A DNA stretch of 64,000 bases, taken from assembly GCF_014692675.1 (NCBI RefSeq), contig NZ_JABFCZ010000011.1, positions 118,986-182,985 on the forward strand, read 5' to 3'. This document shows positions 37,733 through 46,481 of this stretch, piece by piece. The position numbers were made by a program, and so were the translations under genes. The stretch is from Roseibium aggregatum (GTDB taxonomy: Bacteria; Pseudomonadota; Alphaproteobacteria; Rhizobiales; Stappiaceae). The notes below the pieces were generated by a model, which worked only from the letters and a program-made list of their open reading frames with translations, was not told where the DNA came from and made no database searches. Position 1 is the first letter of the stretch; each line of letters opens with the position of its first letter.

Positions 37733-37834
37733 AAATCAGCCGCGCCTAAGCGCGTCCAAAGTTCTAATGAAAGAAATTAGTTCTTTAGTGTCCCAAAGCA
37801 GCTTGCTTTCACCAATCCGAAAGGAGGGTGACAA

Positions 37835-38689
37835 GTGATTGAAAAAACGTATTCTCAACTCATGGGAGAACAGTCAGCAATATTGACATTAAAAATTGAT
37901 ACAGATGAGCCCGTTGAATTACGGGATTTCGTTGGCGCATTCACTTCTCTCGCCAACGAATTTGAGCGTTATGTAGATGCGACCTATAGCGACGTAAAAA
38001 CAGATCCCAAAATGTATGTCCGCGAAGTCAGGAGCGGGTGTATTGAGGCGGATTTGTTCACGGGATTAATGGCGGTTGCTGCAGCAACGATCACCCATAT
38101 GGATCAAATTTTGATCCTAGAAGACTTCGTCAAGCGGTGGGGCCAGAGGTTCACATTTCTCCTGAAAGGAGAGGTTCCCGCGGGTGAACTGGAAGGCGCC
38201 AAGGAATTAAAAGACTGGGCAGATGCCGCACAATCAATTGCGACCGATCCATTGGCAGGACACCGCCTTGAGGTGGCGCATTTTGAAGATGGAAAAAGGC
38301 AAGTAAAGGCATCATTTCAGTTCAAGGCTTCTGAGGCTCGGACGGCTTTGCAAAATATCGAGGATCGAAAGAAGCTGCTCAATAAGCCGGAGACTGAAAC
38401 CCATCAGCGTGTCTTGATGACGTTTACACGGTCTGACGTAAGCGACGTAAATGTTGGCAAGCGAACCGGCGAGTTAGTGAAGATCGAAGAAATATCCGAT
38501 CAGCCGATGCCTCTAGTTTACGGCTCTGAAATCGCCGAAGAGCAAATCAAGCACGAAATTCGGGACGCTCACGATAACGTTTATCACAAAGGCTTCATTG
38601 TGGACGTTAGCGTAAAAATCGCAAACGGAGGCAGACCTGCGGCCTACGCGGTAACAAACCTACATCAAATAATTGATATTGGTGATTAG
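37835..38689 (+). CDS. AT-rich orphan gene, no recognised family
   Basis: A 284-residue product starting at GTG 37835 behind an unusually strong ribosome site (AAAGGAGGGTG). Base use is visibly unlike the neighbours: for example, 37861-37920 contains only 22 G or C in 60. The protein is acidic and mixed in secondary structure. A possible hydrophobic stretch lies around residues 76-95 (LFTGLMAVAAATITHMDQILIL, quoted in part), followed by FVKRWGQRFTFLLKG, and VREVRSGCIEADL before it. The RSGxIxxDL pattern reminds me of small domains in defence-type proteins, but that is a weak resemblance. No signal peptide. Flanking inverted repeats suggest acquisition. Confidence 0.75.
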   Translation: MIEKTYSQLMGEQSAILTLKIDTDEPVELRDFVGAFTSLANEFERYVDATYSDVKTDPKMYVREVRSGCIEADLFTGLMAVAAATITHMDQILILEDFVKRWGQRFTFLLKGEVPAGELEGAKELKDWADAAQSIATDPLAGHRLEVAHFEDGKRQVKASFQFKASEARTALQNIEDRKKLLNKPETETHQRVLMTFTRSDVSDVNVGKRTGELVKIEEISDQPMPLVYGSEIAEEQIKHEIRDAHDNVYHKGFIVDVSVKIANGGRPAAYAVTNLHQIIDIGD

Positions 38690-38792
38690 CTTAGCCGCAT
38701 AATATCAGAATTGGTTGCCTCAAAAAGGGCTTGCGTAAACACCGCTGAAAACTCCCCTTCGGAGAAGTGCTCGCTGGCGCTCGCGCTGTCAG

Positions 38793-38845
38793 CTGGATTC
38801 CGGATCTCGTGATGGCGCTGGCGCGCCACACGGTCTGGAATGACG
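38793..38845 (-). repeat. Right arm of inverted repeat flanking the AT-rich gene
   Basis: CTGGATTCCGGATCTCG at the start and GTCTGGAATGACG at the end are complementary to the ends of 37683-37732; the middles differ. Confidence 0.6.
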
Positions 38846-38869
38846 GGGGACTGAGGCGGCAGCCCCACC

Positions 38870-39922
38870 CTACTTCGGCATCAGCGCCCAATAATCAAAA
38901 TCGAGGATGACGCCGTCTTCGTATGTGCCGTCGTCCGTCTTCAGCGGGAAATCGGCGCAGGGGCGGTTCTTGGTGGCGACCAGCCGCAGGCGCAGGGCGC
39001 CGACATCGGTGCGGCCTTCCAGCTCCGACTTGTAGAGCACTTCCGACCAGGCATAGACCGTGTCGCCGGCAAAGAGCGGGGCCACGTGGCGGCCGCCGTT
39101 GATCCCTGCGATATGGAAGGCATTGCCGAGGCCGTTGAAGGACAGGCCCCGGGCGAGCGATATGACGTGGCCGCCGTAGATCAGCCGGCGGCCGAAACGG
39201 CCCTGGCCTTCCGTGTGCTGGTTGAAATGCACCTTGGCCGTATTCTGAAACAGCCGGGTGGCGAGCTGGTGCTCGGCTTCCTCCACGGTCATGCCGTCCA
39301 CATGGTCGATCTTTTCGCCGACCTCGTAGTCGCCGAAGCGGAATTTGGAGCCGGAAAGATCGTTGTCCCAATAGGCGGTGTCGAGCATGGGCACGGCGTT
39401 GCCGAGGGCGTCCGGGGTGATGGCGCCGGGCAGGTCCGGAACCACGGTGTCTGGCGCCGAGCTTTCCGGATCGCGCTTGTTGACCATGACCCAGCGGACA
39501 TAGTCCAGCACCTCGGTGCCGTCCGCCGTATAACCGGTGGAGCGGACATAGACGACGCCGGTCTTGCCGTTGGAATTCTCCTTCTTGCCGATCACTTCCG
39601 AGACGGCCGACAGGGTATCGCCCGGATAGACCGGGGCGAGGAAGCGCCCGCCCGCGTAGCCGAGATTGGCGACGGCGTTGAGCGAAATATCCGGCACGGT
39701 CTTGCCGAAGACCACGTGGAAGGTCAGCAGGTCGTCGACCGGCGCATGGGCGTAGCCGAGTTCCCTGGCGAAGGCATCGGAGGACTGGACGGCAAAGCGG
39801 GAGCCATAGAGCGCGGTATAAAGCGCCACATCGCCGCTGGTAACCGTGCGCGGGGTCGCGTGCCGGATCACCTGGCCGACATAAAAGTCCTCAAAGAAAT
39901 TGCCCGCATTGGTCTTGGTCAC
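38870..39922 (-). CDS. mch: Mesaconyl-CoA hydratase (MaoC-like), ethylmalonyl-CoA pathway
   Basis: The 350-residue protein has two fused hotdog (MaoC) domains. It matches the mesaconyl-C1-CoA hydratase of the ethylmalonyl-CoA pathway (hydration to beta-methylmalyl-CoA), starting NFFEDFYVGQVIRHATPRTVTSGDVALYTALYG in the family manner. The second domain carries HVDGMTVEEAEHQLATRLFQNTAKVHFN with the hydratase-like D..H/T..H positions and RLIYGGHVISLARGL. ecm and ccr lie 5-8 kb away. The gene name follows the family function. Confidence 0.9.
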   Translation of the reverse strand: MTKTNAGNFFEDFYVGQVIRHATPRTVTSGDVALYTALYGSRFAVQSSDAFARELGYAHAPVDDLLTFHVVFGKTVPDISLNAVANLGYAGGRFLAPVYPGDTLSAVSEVIGKKENSNGKTGVVYVRSTGYTADGTEVLDYVRWVMVNKRDPESSAPDTVVPDLPGAITPDALGNAVPMLDTAYWDNDLSGSKFRFGDYEVGEKIDHVDGMTVEEAEHQLATRLFQNTAKVHFNQHTEGQGRFGRRLIYGGHVISLARGLSFNGLGNAFHIAGINGGRHVAPLFAGDTVYAWSEVLYKSELEGRTDVGALRLRLVATKNRPCADFPLKTDDGTYEDGVILDFDYWALMPK

Positions 39923-40122
39923 CGGCTCGCTCCCGCCTTCTGGTTCTCGTTTTGCCGATTAAGCCGTTTGCACCGCACAAGTGCAAGTCCGCCGTTTGGG
40001 GGAGGGGAAGCGCATTCACAGGCCACAGGCTCCAGTTACCTTTCCCCATTCCATCTTTTCGAATAGCGTTCCCAGCCGCGCCGGCGGCATGTGACCGGAC
40101 ACTTTCAGGGAATGGATTTGCC

Positions 40123-40461
40123 ATGAAAAAACTGATCCGGATGGCGACGCTTGTCCTCGGTCTTGTCCTCGGTCTTGTCCTCGGTCCGGGCCTCGGCCTT
40201 CCGGGCTCCATTGCCCATGCCGACCGGGATCCGAACCGCCCGACCGACAAGATCGCCGCCGATCTCGGCATTCCGGAAGAGGTATTTTTAAACTGCTTCG
40301 ATCCGGTCCGGCCGGAACCAAACAAATATCCAAGCCGCGAAAAACAGCGCGCCAACAAGGCCATCCTGCTCCCCTGCCTGCAAAAGGCGAACCCGGCGAT
40401 CACCAACGAGTTTCTGGATTCGGTGATGGATCGCTACCGGCCGGAAGGGGCGTTTCGGTGA
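40123..40461 (+). CDS. Small secreted protein with repeat-expanded signal peptide
   Basis: The 112-residue product begins MKKLIRMATLVLGLVLG with a hydrophobic signal segment, cut before HADRDPNRPTDK. The rest is a mature part of about 80 residues with two cysteines (LNCFDP and LPCLQKA), so one disulfide is likely. Within the signal peptide, a 12-base unit (CTTGTCCTCGGT) occurs three times in tandem at 40150-40185, adding LVLG blocks. Function unknown. It sits between mch and the SHMT-like gene on the other strand. Confidence 0.78.
   Translation: MKKLIRMATLVLGLVLGLVLGPGLGLPGSIAHADRDPNRPTDKIAADLGIPEEVFLNCFDPVRPEPNKYPSREKQRANKAILLPCLQKANPAITNEFLDSVMDRYRPEGAFR
40150..40185 (+). repeat. Tandem repeat, three 12-base units
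   Basis: CTTGTCCTCGGT repeated three times exactly; the unit is a multiple of three, so copy changes keep the reading frame and only alter the length of the signal peptide hydrophobic core. Confidence 0.9.
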
Positions 40462-40511
40462 GGGGTGTCGAACGGGACGCTGCAAGCGCCTGACCTGTCG
40501 GCGTATGCGGC

Positions 40512-41831
40512 CTACCCGTTGACGTAATGCACCTTGTTGAAGGTCTTGCGCAGGGCGGCGGTCTTCGGGGCGAGGACCTCCGGGGTTTCGCTGGTCAGGG
40601 CTTCGGCCAGAAGGCCGGCGAGGGCGGGGATGTCCTCGACCGTCACGCCCCAGCGGACCAGTTCCGGCGTGCCGATGCGCAAGCCGTTGAGGTCGCCGTC
40701 GACCGGCGCGATGGGCAGGCCGATGCCGCAGGCGAGGAAGCCGGCCTTGGCGATCTTCTTTGCCGCCGTCTGACCGCCGCCGAAGGAAGCTGCTTCCACG
40801 GCGAACTGGTGCGAGGTGGTGAAACCGTGCGCCTTGGCGAAGACCGGGATACCTCGTGAGTCGAGTTCCGCTGCGAAGGCTTTGGCCGTGTCCTGCATGG
40901 CCTTGGCGTAGGCTGCGCCATGATCACGCCAGTCGAGCATGGTGAGCGCCAGGGCGGCCGTCTTGCCGGCATCGAAATTGGCGGTCATGCCGGGAAAGGC
41001 GATGGCGTCGAGCCTTCTGGCGAGGTCGGCGTCATTGGTAACGATCAGGCCGCCGGCCGGGCCGCCGAGGCTCTTGTAGGTGCTCATGGTCATCAGGTCG
41101 GCGCCGTTGTCGAGCGGGTTGGACCACGCGCCACCGGCGATGATCCCGCACTGGTGGGCGGCATCGAACAGGACGCGGGCGCCGACCTCGTCGGCAATGG
41201 CGCGGATCTCTTTCACCGGATGCTCGAACAGGTTCAGGCTGCCGCCGATGGTGATCAGTTTCGGGCTTTCCTTTTTCGCCAGCTCACGTAACCCGCCGAG
41301 GTCGACCGTGTAACCGTCCGCATTGACCGGGGCGTTGTGGATTGTCAAACCGTAAAGCCCGGCGCAGCCTGCCTCGTGATGGGTGACGTGGCCGCCGATG
41401 GAAGCCGGCGGGGCAATGATCGTGTCGCCGGGTTTGCAGATCGCCATGAAGGCATAAAGGTTGGCGATGGCGCCGGAGGGAACGCGGAATTCCGCGTATT
41501 TGGCCTTGAAGATCTCGGCTGAGAGCTCGGCGGCAATGACCTCGATTTCCTCGATCGCCTCCAGGCCGGTCTCGTATTTGTCGCCCGGATAGCCGAGGGA
41601 CGCGCGTGACCCGAGCCCGGCGGAAAGCACAGCCTCCGCCTTGGGGTTCATCACGTTGGAGGCCGGGTTGAGGTTGAAACAGGCCTCTTCGTGAATGCGG
41701 CGGTTTTCCGCAATCAGCGCGTCGATGCGCCCGGCCACATTGGCCGATGGCTCCTCGGCATGCCTGGCGAGGGCCTGGACGTGGGCTTCACAGGTGGCGG
41801 GAACCCAAGGGCGGGGGCTGAGCGCGGTCAT
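40512..41831 (-). CDS. SHMT-family PLP enzyme, probably not housekeeping GlyA
   Basis: The 439-residue protein has the serine hydroxymethyltransferase fold: NLNPASNVMNPKAEAVLSAGLGSRASLGYPGDKYETG, the PLP-ring aspartate and histidine in LFDAAHQCGIIAGG (Asp223, His226), and the Schiff-base lysine Lys253 in TMSTYKSLGGPAGG. Canonical GlyA has TTTTHKTLRGPRGG at the last site; here the His before Lys is Tyr and the downstream Arg is absent. That points to a specialised aldolase or hydroxymethyltransferase, for instance on an alpha-methyl or beta-hydroxy amino acid. A LysR regulator is divergent from it. Confidence 0.85.
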   Translation of the reverse strand: MTALSPRPWVPATCEAHVQALARHAEEPSANVAGRIDALIAENRRIHEEACFNLNPASNVMNPKAEAVLSAGLGSRASLGYPGDKYETGLEAIEEIEVIAAELSAEIFKAKYAEFRVPSGAIANLYAFMAICKPGDTIIAPPASIGGHVTHHEAGCAGLYGLTIHNAPVNADGYTVDLGGLRELAKKESPKLITIGGSLNLFEHPVKEIRAIADEVGARVLFDAAHQCGIIAGGAWSNPLDNGADLMTMSTYKSLGGPAGGLIVTNDADLARRLDAIAFPGMTANFDAGKTAALALTMLDWRDHGAAYAKAMQDTAKAFAAELDSRGIPVFAKAHGFTTSHQFAVEAASFGGGQTAAKKIAKAGFLACGIGLPIAPVDGDLNGLRIGTPELVRWGVTVEDIPALAGLLAEALTSETPEVLAPKTAALRKTFNKVHYVNG

Positions 41832-41906
41832 TCGGGCAACTCCGGTTTGATAATGACCACAGGAAAGCAGCGTTTCCCAATTGCCGCAAACCAGTTTTTC
41901 TGAATA

Positions 41907-41942
41907 CTAGGCCTAGAAAAATTAGGGCTAAATTTTAGGGCT
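41907..41942. promoter_or_regulatory. Candidate LysR-type operator between SHMT-like and LysR genes
   Basis: The palindrome CTAGGCCTAG (41907-41916) is followed by two direct TTAGGGCT repeats (41922-41929 and 41935-41942, 13 bases apart). All lie just before the LysR start codon in the divergent gap. Confidence 0.5.
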
Positions 41943-41948
41943 TAAAAT

Positions 41949-42839
41949 ATGCCGGTTGCGCCACCCCGTCCCAAGGGACCGCCGCTCAATGCGCTGCGCG
42001 CGTTCGAGGCCGCGGCCCGGCTCGGCAGCTTCGCCGCCGCCGCCGAAGAACTGTCGGTCACGTCCGGAGCGGTCGCCCAGCACATCAAGTCGCTGGAGGA
42101 CTGGGCCGGGGCGCAGCTGTTCGAGCGCCGGTCGCAAGGGGTCCGGCTGACGGCGGCCGGTGCCAGCGTCCTTCCCGACTTCACCGATGCCTTCGACCGG
42201 CTCGGCGAGGCGACCCGGAAATTGAAATCAAAGGCCTCGCCCCATCGGCTCAGCATTGCGGCGCTGCCGAGCGTCGCCCAGCTCTGGCTGTCGCCGCGCC
42301 TGCCGGCCATCCGCCAGGCGTTGCCGGACGTCTCGATTTCGGTGACGGCCATGGAGCAGCCGCCCAATCCGAAGCGGGAACTGTTCGACTTCAGCCTGTT
42401 CTACAGGGAAGACGGCGAACGCGGCGACGGGATCGTGCTTGCAAGGGACGTGATCTTTCCCGTGGCGTCGCCGGAGCTGGCTGCGCAGATCAGGCAGCTC
42501 GAAGACCTTGCCGGGTTCGCCTGCCTGGAGGACGTCACCTGGAGCAGCGACTGGCCGGCATGGCTGGAAGCCGCCGGAGCGCAGGATCTCGAACTCTCGC
42601 GCGGGCCGGCGTTTTCGCTCTATGCGCTGGCGATCGAAGAGGCCCGCAACGGGGCCGGGATCGCGATCGGGCACGAGGCCCTGGTCCGCGCCGATCTGGA
42701 AGCGGGCCGGCTCGTGGCGCCGTTTGCAACCCGCGTTGAGACCGGCCGCAACCTGGTGCTCACCGTCTCCTCACGGCAGAACGGCAACGCCCATCTGGAC
42801 AAGGTGGCGGCGCTGCTGATCGGCAGTGCGCACCGGTAG
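41949..42839 (+). CDS. LysR-family regulator (GcvA-like)
   Basis: The 296-residue regulator has the LysR winged helix-turn-helix at 11-70 (LNALRAFEAAARLGSFAAAAEELSVTSGAVAQHIKSLEDW) and a two-lobed effector domain. The GcvA-like opening PLNALRAFEAAARLGSFA is typical. Divergent placement beside the SHMT-like gene suggests it controls that gene, with an amino acid or related effector. Confidence 0.9.
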   Translation: MPVAPPRPKGPPLNALRAFEAAARLGSFAAAAEELSVTSGAVAQHIKSLEDWAGAQLFERRSQGVRLTAAGASVLPDFTDAFDRLGEATRKLKSKASPHRLSIAALPSVAQLWLSPRLPAIRQALPDVSISVTAMEQPPNPKRELFDFSLFYREDGERGDGIVLARDVIFPVASPELAAQIRQLEDLAGFACLEDVTWSSDWPAWLEAAGAQDLELSRGPAFSLYALAIEEARNGAGIAIGHEALVRADLEAGRLVAPFATRVETGRNLVLTVSSRQNGNAHLDKVAALLIGSAHR

Positions 42840-42845
42840 TCCTGG

Positions 42846-42890
42846 AGCGGGTTGCCGTCAAATATCAACGCAAACGCGATTCGCTCTAAT
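42846..42890. repeat. Possible intergenic repeat fragment
   Basis: GAGCG at one end and CGCTC at the other flank a 45-base stretch after the LysR gene. The resemblance to intergenic repeats common in related bacteria is from memory only. Confidence 0.3.
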
Positions 42891-44022
42891 CACACAATTT
42901 GATGGTCTGAATCAGCTCGTTTTTAATGCGCTTCAAGGCTCTCAGGGCCAAATAGGATCGCCCCTTCGCGGTGAGCGGAACCAGAATGCGGCCTAGCGGA
43001 TAGGTTTGCGCACCGAAGTGCTTCTTGTAGTCGTGTGGGCCCGGTCCAAAGTAAAACTGACGAATCCCTCTTTCCAGAGCCCATTCGATCGTCTTGCAGA
43101 TCAACACTGAACCTGGCGAGTATCTATACCAGTGCTCGTCACCCATTGAGATCAGCGAGCCGTGAAACTCGCTGTCTGAGACAAAGGCGAGGGCGACCGC
43201 GACTATTTCGTCATTTCGTCTCAATGCCAGAAGTGTTGTCTGCGCATAGCCATCGGAATAACTGTTCAGCGCATTTTTGAAAAACCGTTCCTGCTTTTCA
43301 CTCCAGGGATCACGGGTAATACCGGCCTCCCGCAAGTGGCGCCTCTTGTATTCCATCAGCGACAACAGGGCTTTTTCGCGCTCGGCTGCGGTCTTGATTT
43401 CCGAGAATTCGACACCTTGCTCCGCCAGTTTCCGGCCTTTTCGTCTGGCCTCCTTAAACACGGACTTGGTTTTCAGTTGCGCTATGCTCTGCTCTCCATC
43501 CAGAGACAGAGCCAGGACTTCCGTCAGTTTTTTCATTCGGGACGAATGGAAAAAAGGATTGTCCAGGCCGCCTATCTTTTCCGGGAGATTGAAGGCATCA
43601 AAAAGATCGACATCCGTCAGCTTCTCCAAAATCGCATCGAGGATACTGTCGTATTCGCATTTTCGAATGGGCCGTTCTTTCGCAAGAACGGGCGCATTGA
43701 CATCCACGACGTCCAGATCCGCCATGGTGGCAACTTTGAAAATGCCTCTGTCGATCGTCATCAGCGGCACCAACATAAGCGGATGCGTATCATCCTGCCG
43801 GCGGATGCTGAAAACGGAGAAGGTCGGATTGGAAAAACCGGCTCTTTCCGTTTGAATGGCATGAAGCACATGAGGTGACTGAAAGGGGGTCGAGACCGGA
43901 CCGCCGGGCATTGAGGACCACAGATCCTTCAATTCAGCCAGCGTAGGCTGGTCATATCTCGTTACGGCGAAATTCGCGCCGAGATTTTGCCCTGAAATTT
44001 TTTCGGGTGCGGCCAGGGTCAA
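42886..44022 (-). CDS. GNAT/FemAB-like acyltransferase family protein
   Basis: The 378-residue product has the pattern of CelD/BioF2-type GNAT-fold acyltransferases: an N-terminal GNAT-like half and a second half with ALLSLMEYKRRHLREAGI, DEIVAVALAFVSDSEFHGSLISMGDEHWYRYSPGSVLICKTIEWALERGIRQFYFGPGPHDYKKHFGA (quoted in part). These proteins act in polysaccharide or cell-envelope biosynthesis. It is less GC-rich than its neighbours. A hairpin with stem CCGGTTA lies 32 bases upstream. Substrate unknown. Confidence 0.8.
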   Translation of the reverse strand: MTLAAPEKISGQNLGANFAVTRYDQPTLAELKDLWSSMPGGPVSTPFQSPHVLHAIQTERAGFSNPTFSVFSIRRQDDTHPLMLVPLMTIDRGIFKVATMADLDVVDVNAPVLAKERPIRKCEYDSILDAILEKLTDVDLFDAFNLPEKIGGLDNPFFHSSRMKKLTEVLALSLDGEQSIAQLKTKSVFKEARRKGRKLAEQGVEFSEIKTAAEREKALLSLMEYKRRHLREAGITRDPWSEKQERFFKNALNSYSDGYAQTTLLALRRNDEIVAVALAFVSDSEFHGSLISMGDEHWYRYSPGSVLICKTIEWALERGIRQFYFGPGPHDYKKHFGAQTYPLGRILVPLTAKGRSYLALRALKRIKNELIQTIKLCD

Positions 44023-44053
44023 TGTGAGAAAACCTGCATAAATTCAACACAAG

Positions 44054-44072
44054 CCGGTTAAATAATAACCGG
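44054..44072. promoter_or_regulatory. Perfect hairpin upstream of the GNAT-like gene
   Basis: CCGGTTA, AATAA, TAACCGG forms an inverted repeat 32 bases from the minus-strand start codon; an operator is as likely as an RNA structure. Confidence 0.4.
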
Positions 44073-44196
44073 GGTGAGTTATTAAAAAGTGAAATTCCAT
44101 AGTCGAGTGATATCTGCGAGTTGCGATTTGACGCCTCCTGCAAAAAAGCGCGGAGGGCCGGTTGCGCCGGGATCGTGTCGCTCGACACCGGCATAA

Positions 44197-46185
44197 CTAG
44201 GCCGCCTTTTCGGTTCCCGCGCCAACGATATTGACCACGTCGGCCATGATGTCGGTGAGCTGGAAGTCCTTCGGCGTATAGACGGCGGCAACGCCCATGG
44301 CCTTCAGGCTGGCGGCGTCCTCGTCGGGAATGATGCCGCCGACGACGACCGGAATGTCGTCGACACCGGCGGCGCGCAGCCGGTCCATGACATCGCGCAC
44401 CAGTGCCAGATGGGAACCGGAGAGGATGGAGAGGCCGATGACGTGCACGTCCTCTTCCACCGCTGCGTTGACGATCTGGGCCGGGGTCAGGCGGATGCCT
44501 TCGTAGACCACTTCCATGCCGCAGTCGCGGGCGCGCACGGCGATCTGTTCGGCGCCGTTGGAATGACCGTCGAGGCCGGGTTTGCCGACCAGGAACTTCA
44601 GCCGGCGGCCGAGCCTGGCCGAGAGCGCGTCGACACCTTCGCGCACGGTGGCCAGGTCGCCGGCATCGTCACGGGCCGACTGGCCGACGCCGGTGGGCGC
44701 GCGGTATTCGCCGAAGACCTCACGCAAGGTCCGGCCCCACTCGCCGGTGGTGACGCCGGCCTTCGCGGCGGCAATCGACGGTTCCATGATGTTGCGGCCT
44801 TCGCTGGCGGCGGATTTCAGTTCGGCGAGCGCCGCGTCGACGGCGGCCTGGTCTCGCGCCTCGCGCCAGGCCTTGATCTTTTCGATGGCCTCGTCCTCGA
44901 CGTGCTCGGGCACGGTCAGGATGGCGCCGCCCTCTGTGCCTGCCAGCGGCGAGGGCTCGGTCTCGGTCCACTTGTTGACGCCGACGACGATCTGCTCGCC
45001 GGCCTCGATCGCCGCCAGGCGTGCGGAGTTGGATTCCACCAGCTTGCGCTTCATGTAGCTCGATTCCACGGCGGCAATCGCCCCGCCCATGTCGTCGATC
45101 CGGGCGAGTTCTTCGCGGGCCTCTTCCTTCAGGGCCTCGACCTTTTTCGTGATCTCGGTCGAACCGTCGAAGATGTCGGCGTATTCCAGAAGGTCGGTCT
45201 CGTAGGCGACGATCTGCTGCATGCGGAGCGACCACTGCTGGTCGAAGGGCCGCGGCAGGCCGAGGGCCTCGTTCCAGGCCGGCAGCTGGACCGCGCGGGC
45301 GCGGGCGTTTTTCGACAGCACCACGGCGAGCATTTCCAGAAGGATGCGGTAGACGTTGTTTTCCGGCTGCTGTTCGGTCAGGCCAAGCGAGTTTACCTGC
45401 ACGCCATAGCGGAAGCGGCGGTATTTTTCGTCCTCGACGCCGTAGCGCTCACGGCAGATCTCGTCCCACAGTTCGGTGAAGGCGCGCATCTTGCACATTT
45501 CGGTAACGAAGCGCATGCCCGCGTTGACGAAGAAGGAAATGCGGCCGACGGCCTGGGGGAATTCCGCGTCCGGGATGGCGCCGGAGGCCTTCATGCTGTC
45601 GAGAATGGCGACTGCCGTTGCCAGCGCGAAGGAGAGTTCCTGGACCGGCGTCGCGCCTGCTTCCTGCAGATGGTAGGAGCAGACGTTCATCGGGTTCCAC
45701 TTGGGCATGTTGGAATAGGTCCAGGCGATCACGTCCGTAGTCAGCTTTAAAGACGGCGCCGGCGGGAACACATAGGTGCCGCGGGAGAGATATTCCTTGA
45801 TGATGTCGTTCTGGGTGGTGCCGGAAAGGAGCTTGCGATCCGCGCCCTGTTCGTCGGCGGCAGCGGCATAAAGCGCCAGCAGCCAGGGCGCCGTCGCGTT
45901 GATCGTCATGGAGGTGTTCATGCGTTCAAGCGGAATCTCGTGGAACAGGGCACGCATGTCGCCGAGATTTGCAATCGGCACGCCGACCTTGCCGACTTCG
46001 CCCTTCGCCAGCAGATCGTCCGGGTCATAGCCCGTCTGGGTCGGCAGGTCGAAGGCGACCGACAGCCCGGTCTGGCCTTTGGCCAGGTTGGACCGGTAGA
46101 GCTTGTTGGATTCCGAGGCCGTGGAATGGCCGGCATAGGTGCGGAAAATCCACGGGCGGTCGCGGCCTTGTTCGGGCGTGCTCAT
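44197..46185 (-). CDS. ecm: Ethylmalonyl-CoA mutase
   Basis: The 662-residue coenzyme-B12 mutase converts ethylmalonyl-CoA to methylsuccinyl-CoA in the ethylmalonyl-CoA pathway. The large N-terminal TIM-barrel contains TYAGHSTASESNKLYRSNLAKGQTGLSVAFDLPTQTGYD (quoted in part), and the C-terminal cobalamin-binding domain has KPGLDGHSNGAEQIA with the D-x-H-x-x-G motif and LSILSGSH. Methylmalonyl-CoA mutase is similar but usually longer and with a different specificity loop; ecm is favoured by length and by the divergent crotonyl-CoA carboxylase gene. Confidence 0.93.
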   Translation of the reverse strand: MSTPEQGRDRPWIFRTYAGHSTASESNKLYRSNLAKGQTGLSVAFDLPTQTGYDPDDLLAKGEVGKVGVPIANLGDMRALFHEIPLERMNTSMTINATAPWLLALYAAAADEQGADRKLLSGTTQNDIIKEYLSRGTYVFPPAPSLKLTTDVIAWTYSNMPKWNPMNVCSYHLQEAGATPVQELSFALATAVAILDSMKASGAIPDAEFPQAVGRISFFVNAGMRFVTEMCKMRAFTELWDEICRERYGVEDEKYRRFRYGVQVNSLGLTEQQPENNVYRILLEMLAVVLSKNARARAVQLPAWNEALGLPRPFDQQWSLRMQQIVAYETDLLEYADIFDGSTEITKKVEALKEEAREELARIDDMGGAIAAVESSYMKRKLVESNSARLAAIEAGEQIVVGVNKWTETEPSPLAGTEGGAILTVPEHVEDEAIEKIKAWREARDQAAVDAALAELKSAASEGRNIMEPSIAAAKAGVTTGEWGRTLREVFGEYRAPTGVGQSARDDAGDLATVREGVDALSARLGRRLKFLVGKPGLDGHSNGAEQIAVRARDCGMEVVYEGIRLTPAQIVNAAVEEDVHVIGLSILSGSHLALVRDVMDRLRAAGVDDIPVVVGGIIPDEDAASLKAMGVAAVYTPKDFQLTDIMADVVNIVGAGTEKAA

Positions 46186-46307
46186 CTTTTATCTCCCAAG
46201 GGGCCTCAAATTCGGCTCGTTTTCGCCGTTTGATGCCCTATTCGCGCTCTGGTTTTTGTTTTCTGAAACCATGCCGTTTTCTGCGGGGGCTGAAAAGCCC
46301 TTTTATA

Positions 46308-46319
46308 TGCAATGCAAAA
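46308..46319 (-). promoter_or_regulatory. TTTTGCATTGCA site facing ecm
   Basis: On the minus strand the sequence TTTTGCATTGCA lies 123 bases from the ecm start. It is the mirror image of the site at 46420-46431. Confidence 0.55.
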
Positions 46320-46419
46320 AGCAGCTTGGATTGAAAGGCAAGTTAAGCAATAGTCGTATAGAAATCGGCTGTTTTAAGCAGGATAGTTGCGCAAACAGGG
46401 GTTTTGGGCCCTGATCGGC

Positions 46420-46431
46420 TTTTGCATTGCG
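46420..46431 (+). promoter_or_regulatory. TTTTGCATTGCG site facing ccr
   Basis: Same 11-base core (TTTTGCATTGC) as the ecm-facing site, in the opposite orientation, 51 bases from the ccr start codon. TTTGCA-type half-sites are known for short-chain fatty acyl-CoA regulators (PccR/ScfR family). Confidence 0.55.
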
Positions 46432-46481
46432 ATAGTTTGAGCCAGCTTTCGCAAGCAAGGACGGAACCGGAGGAGACAAGA

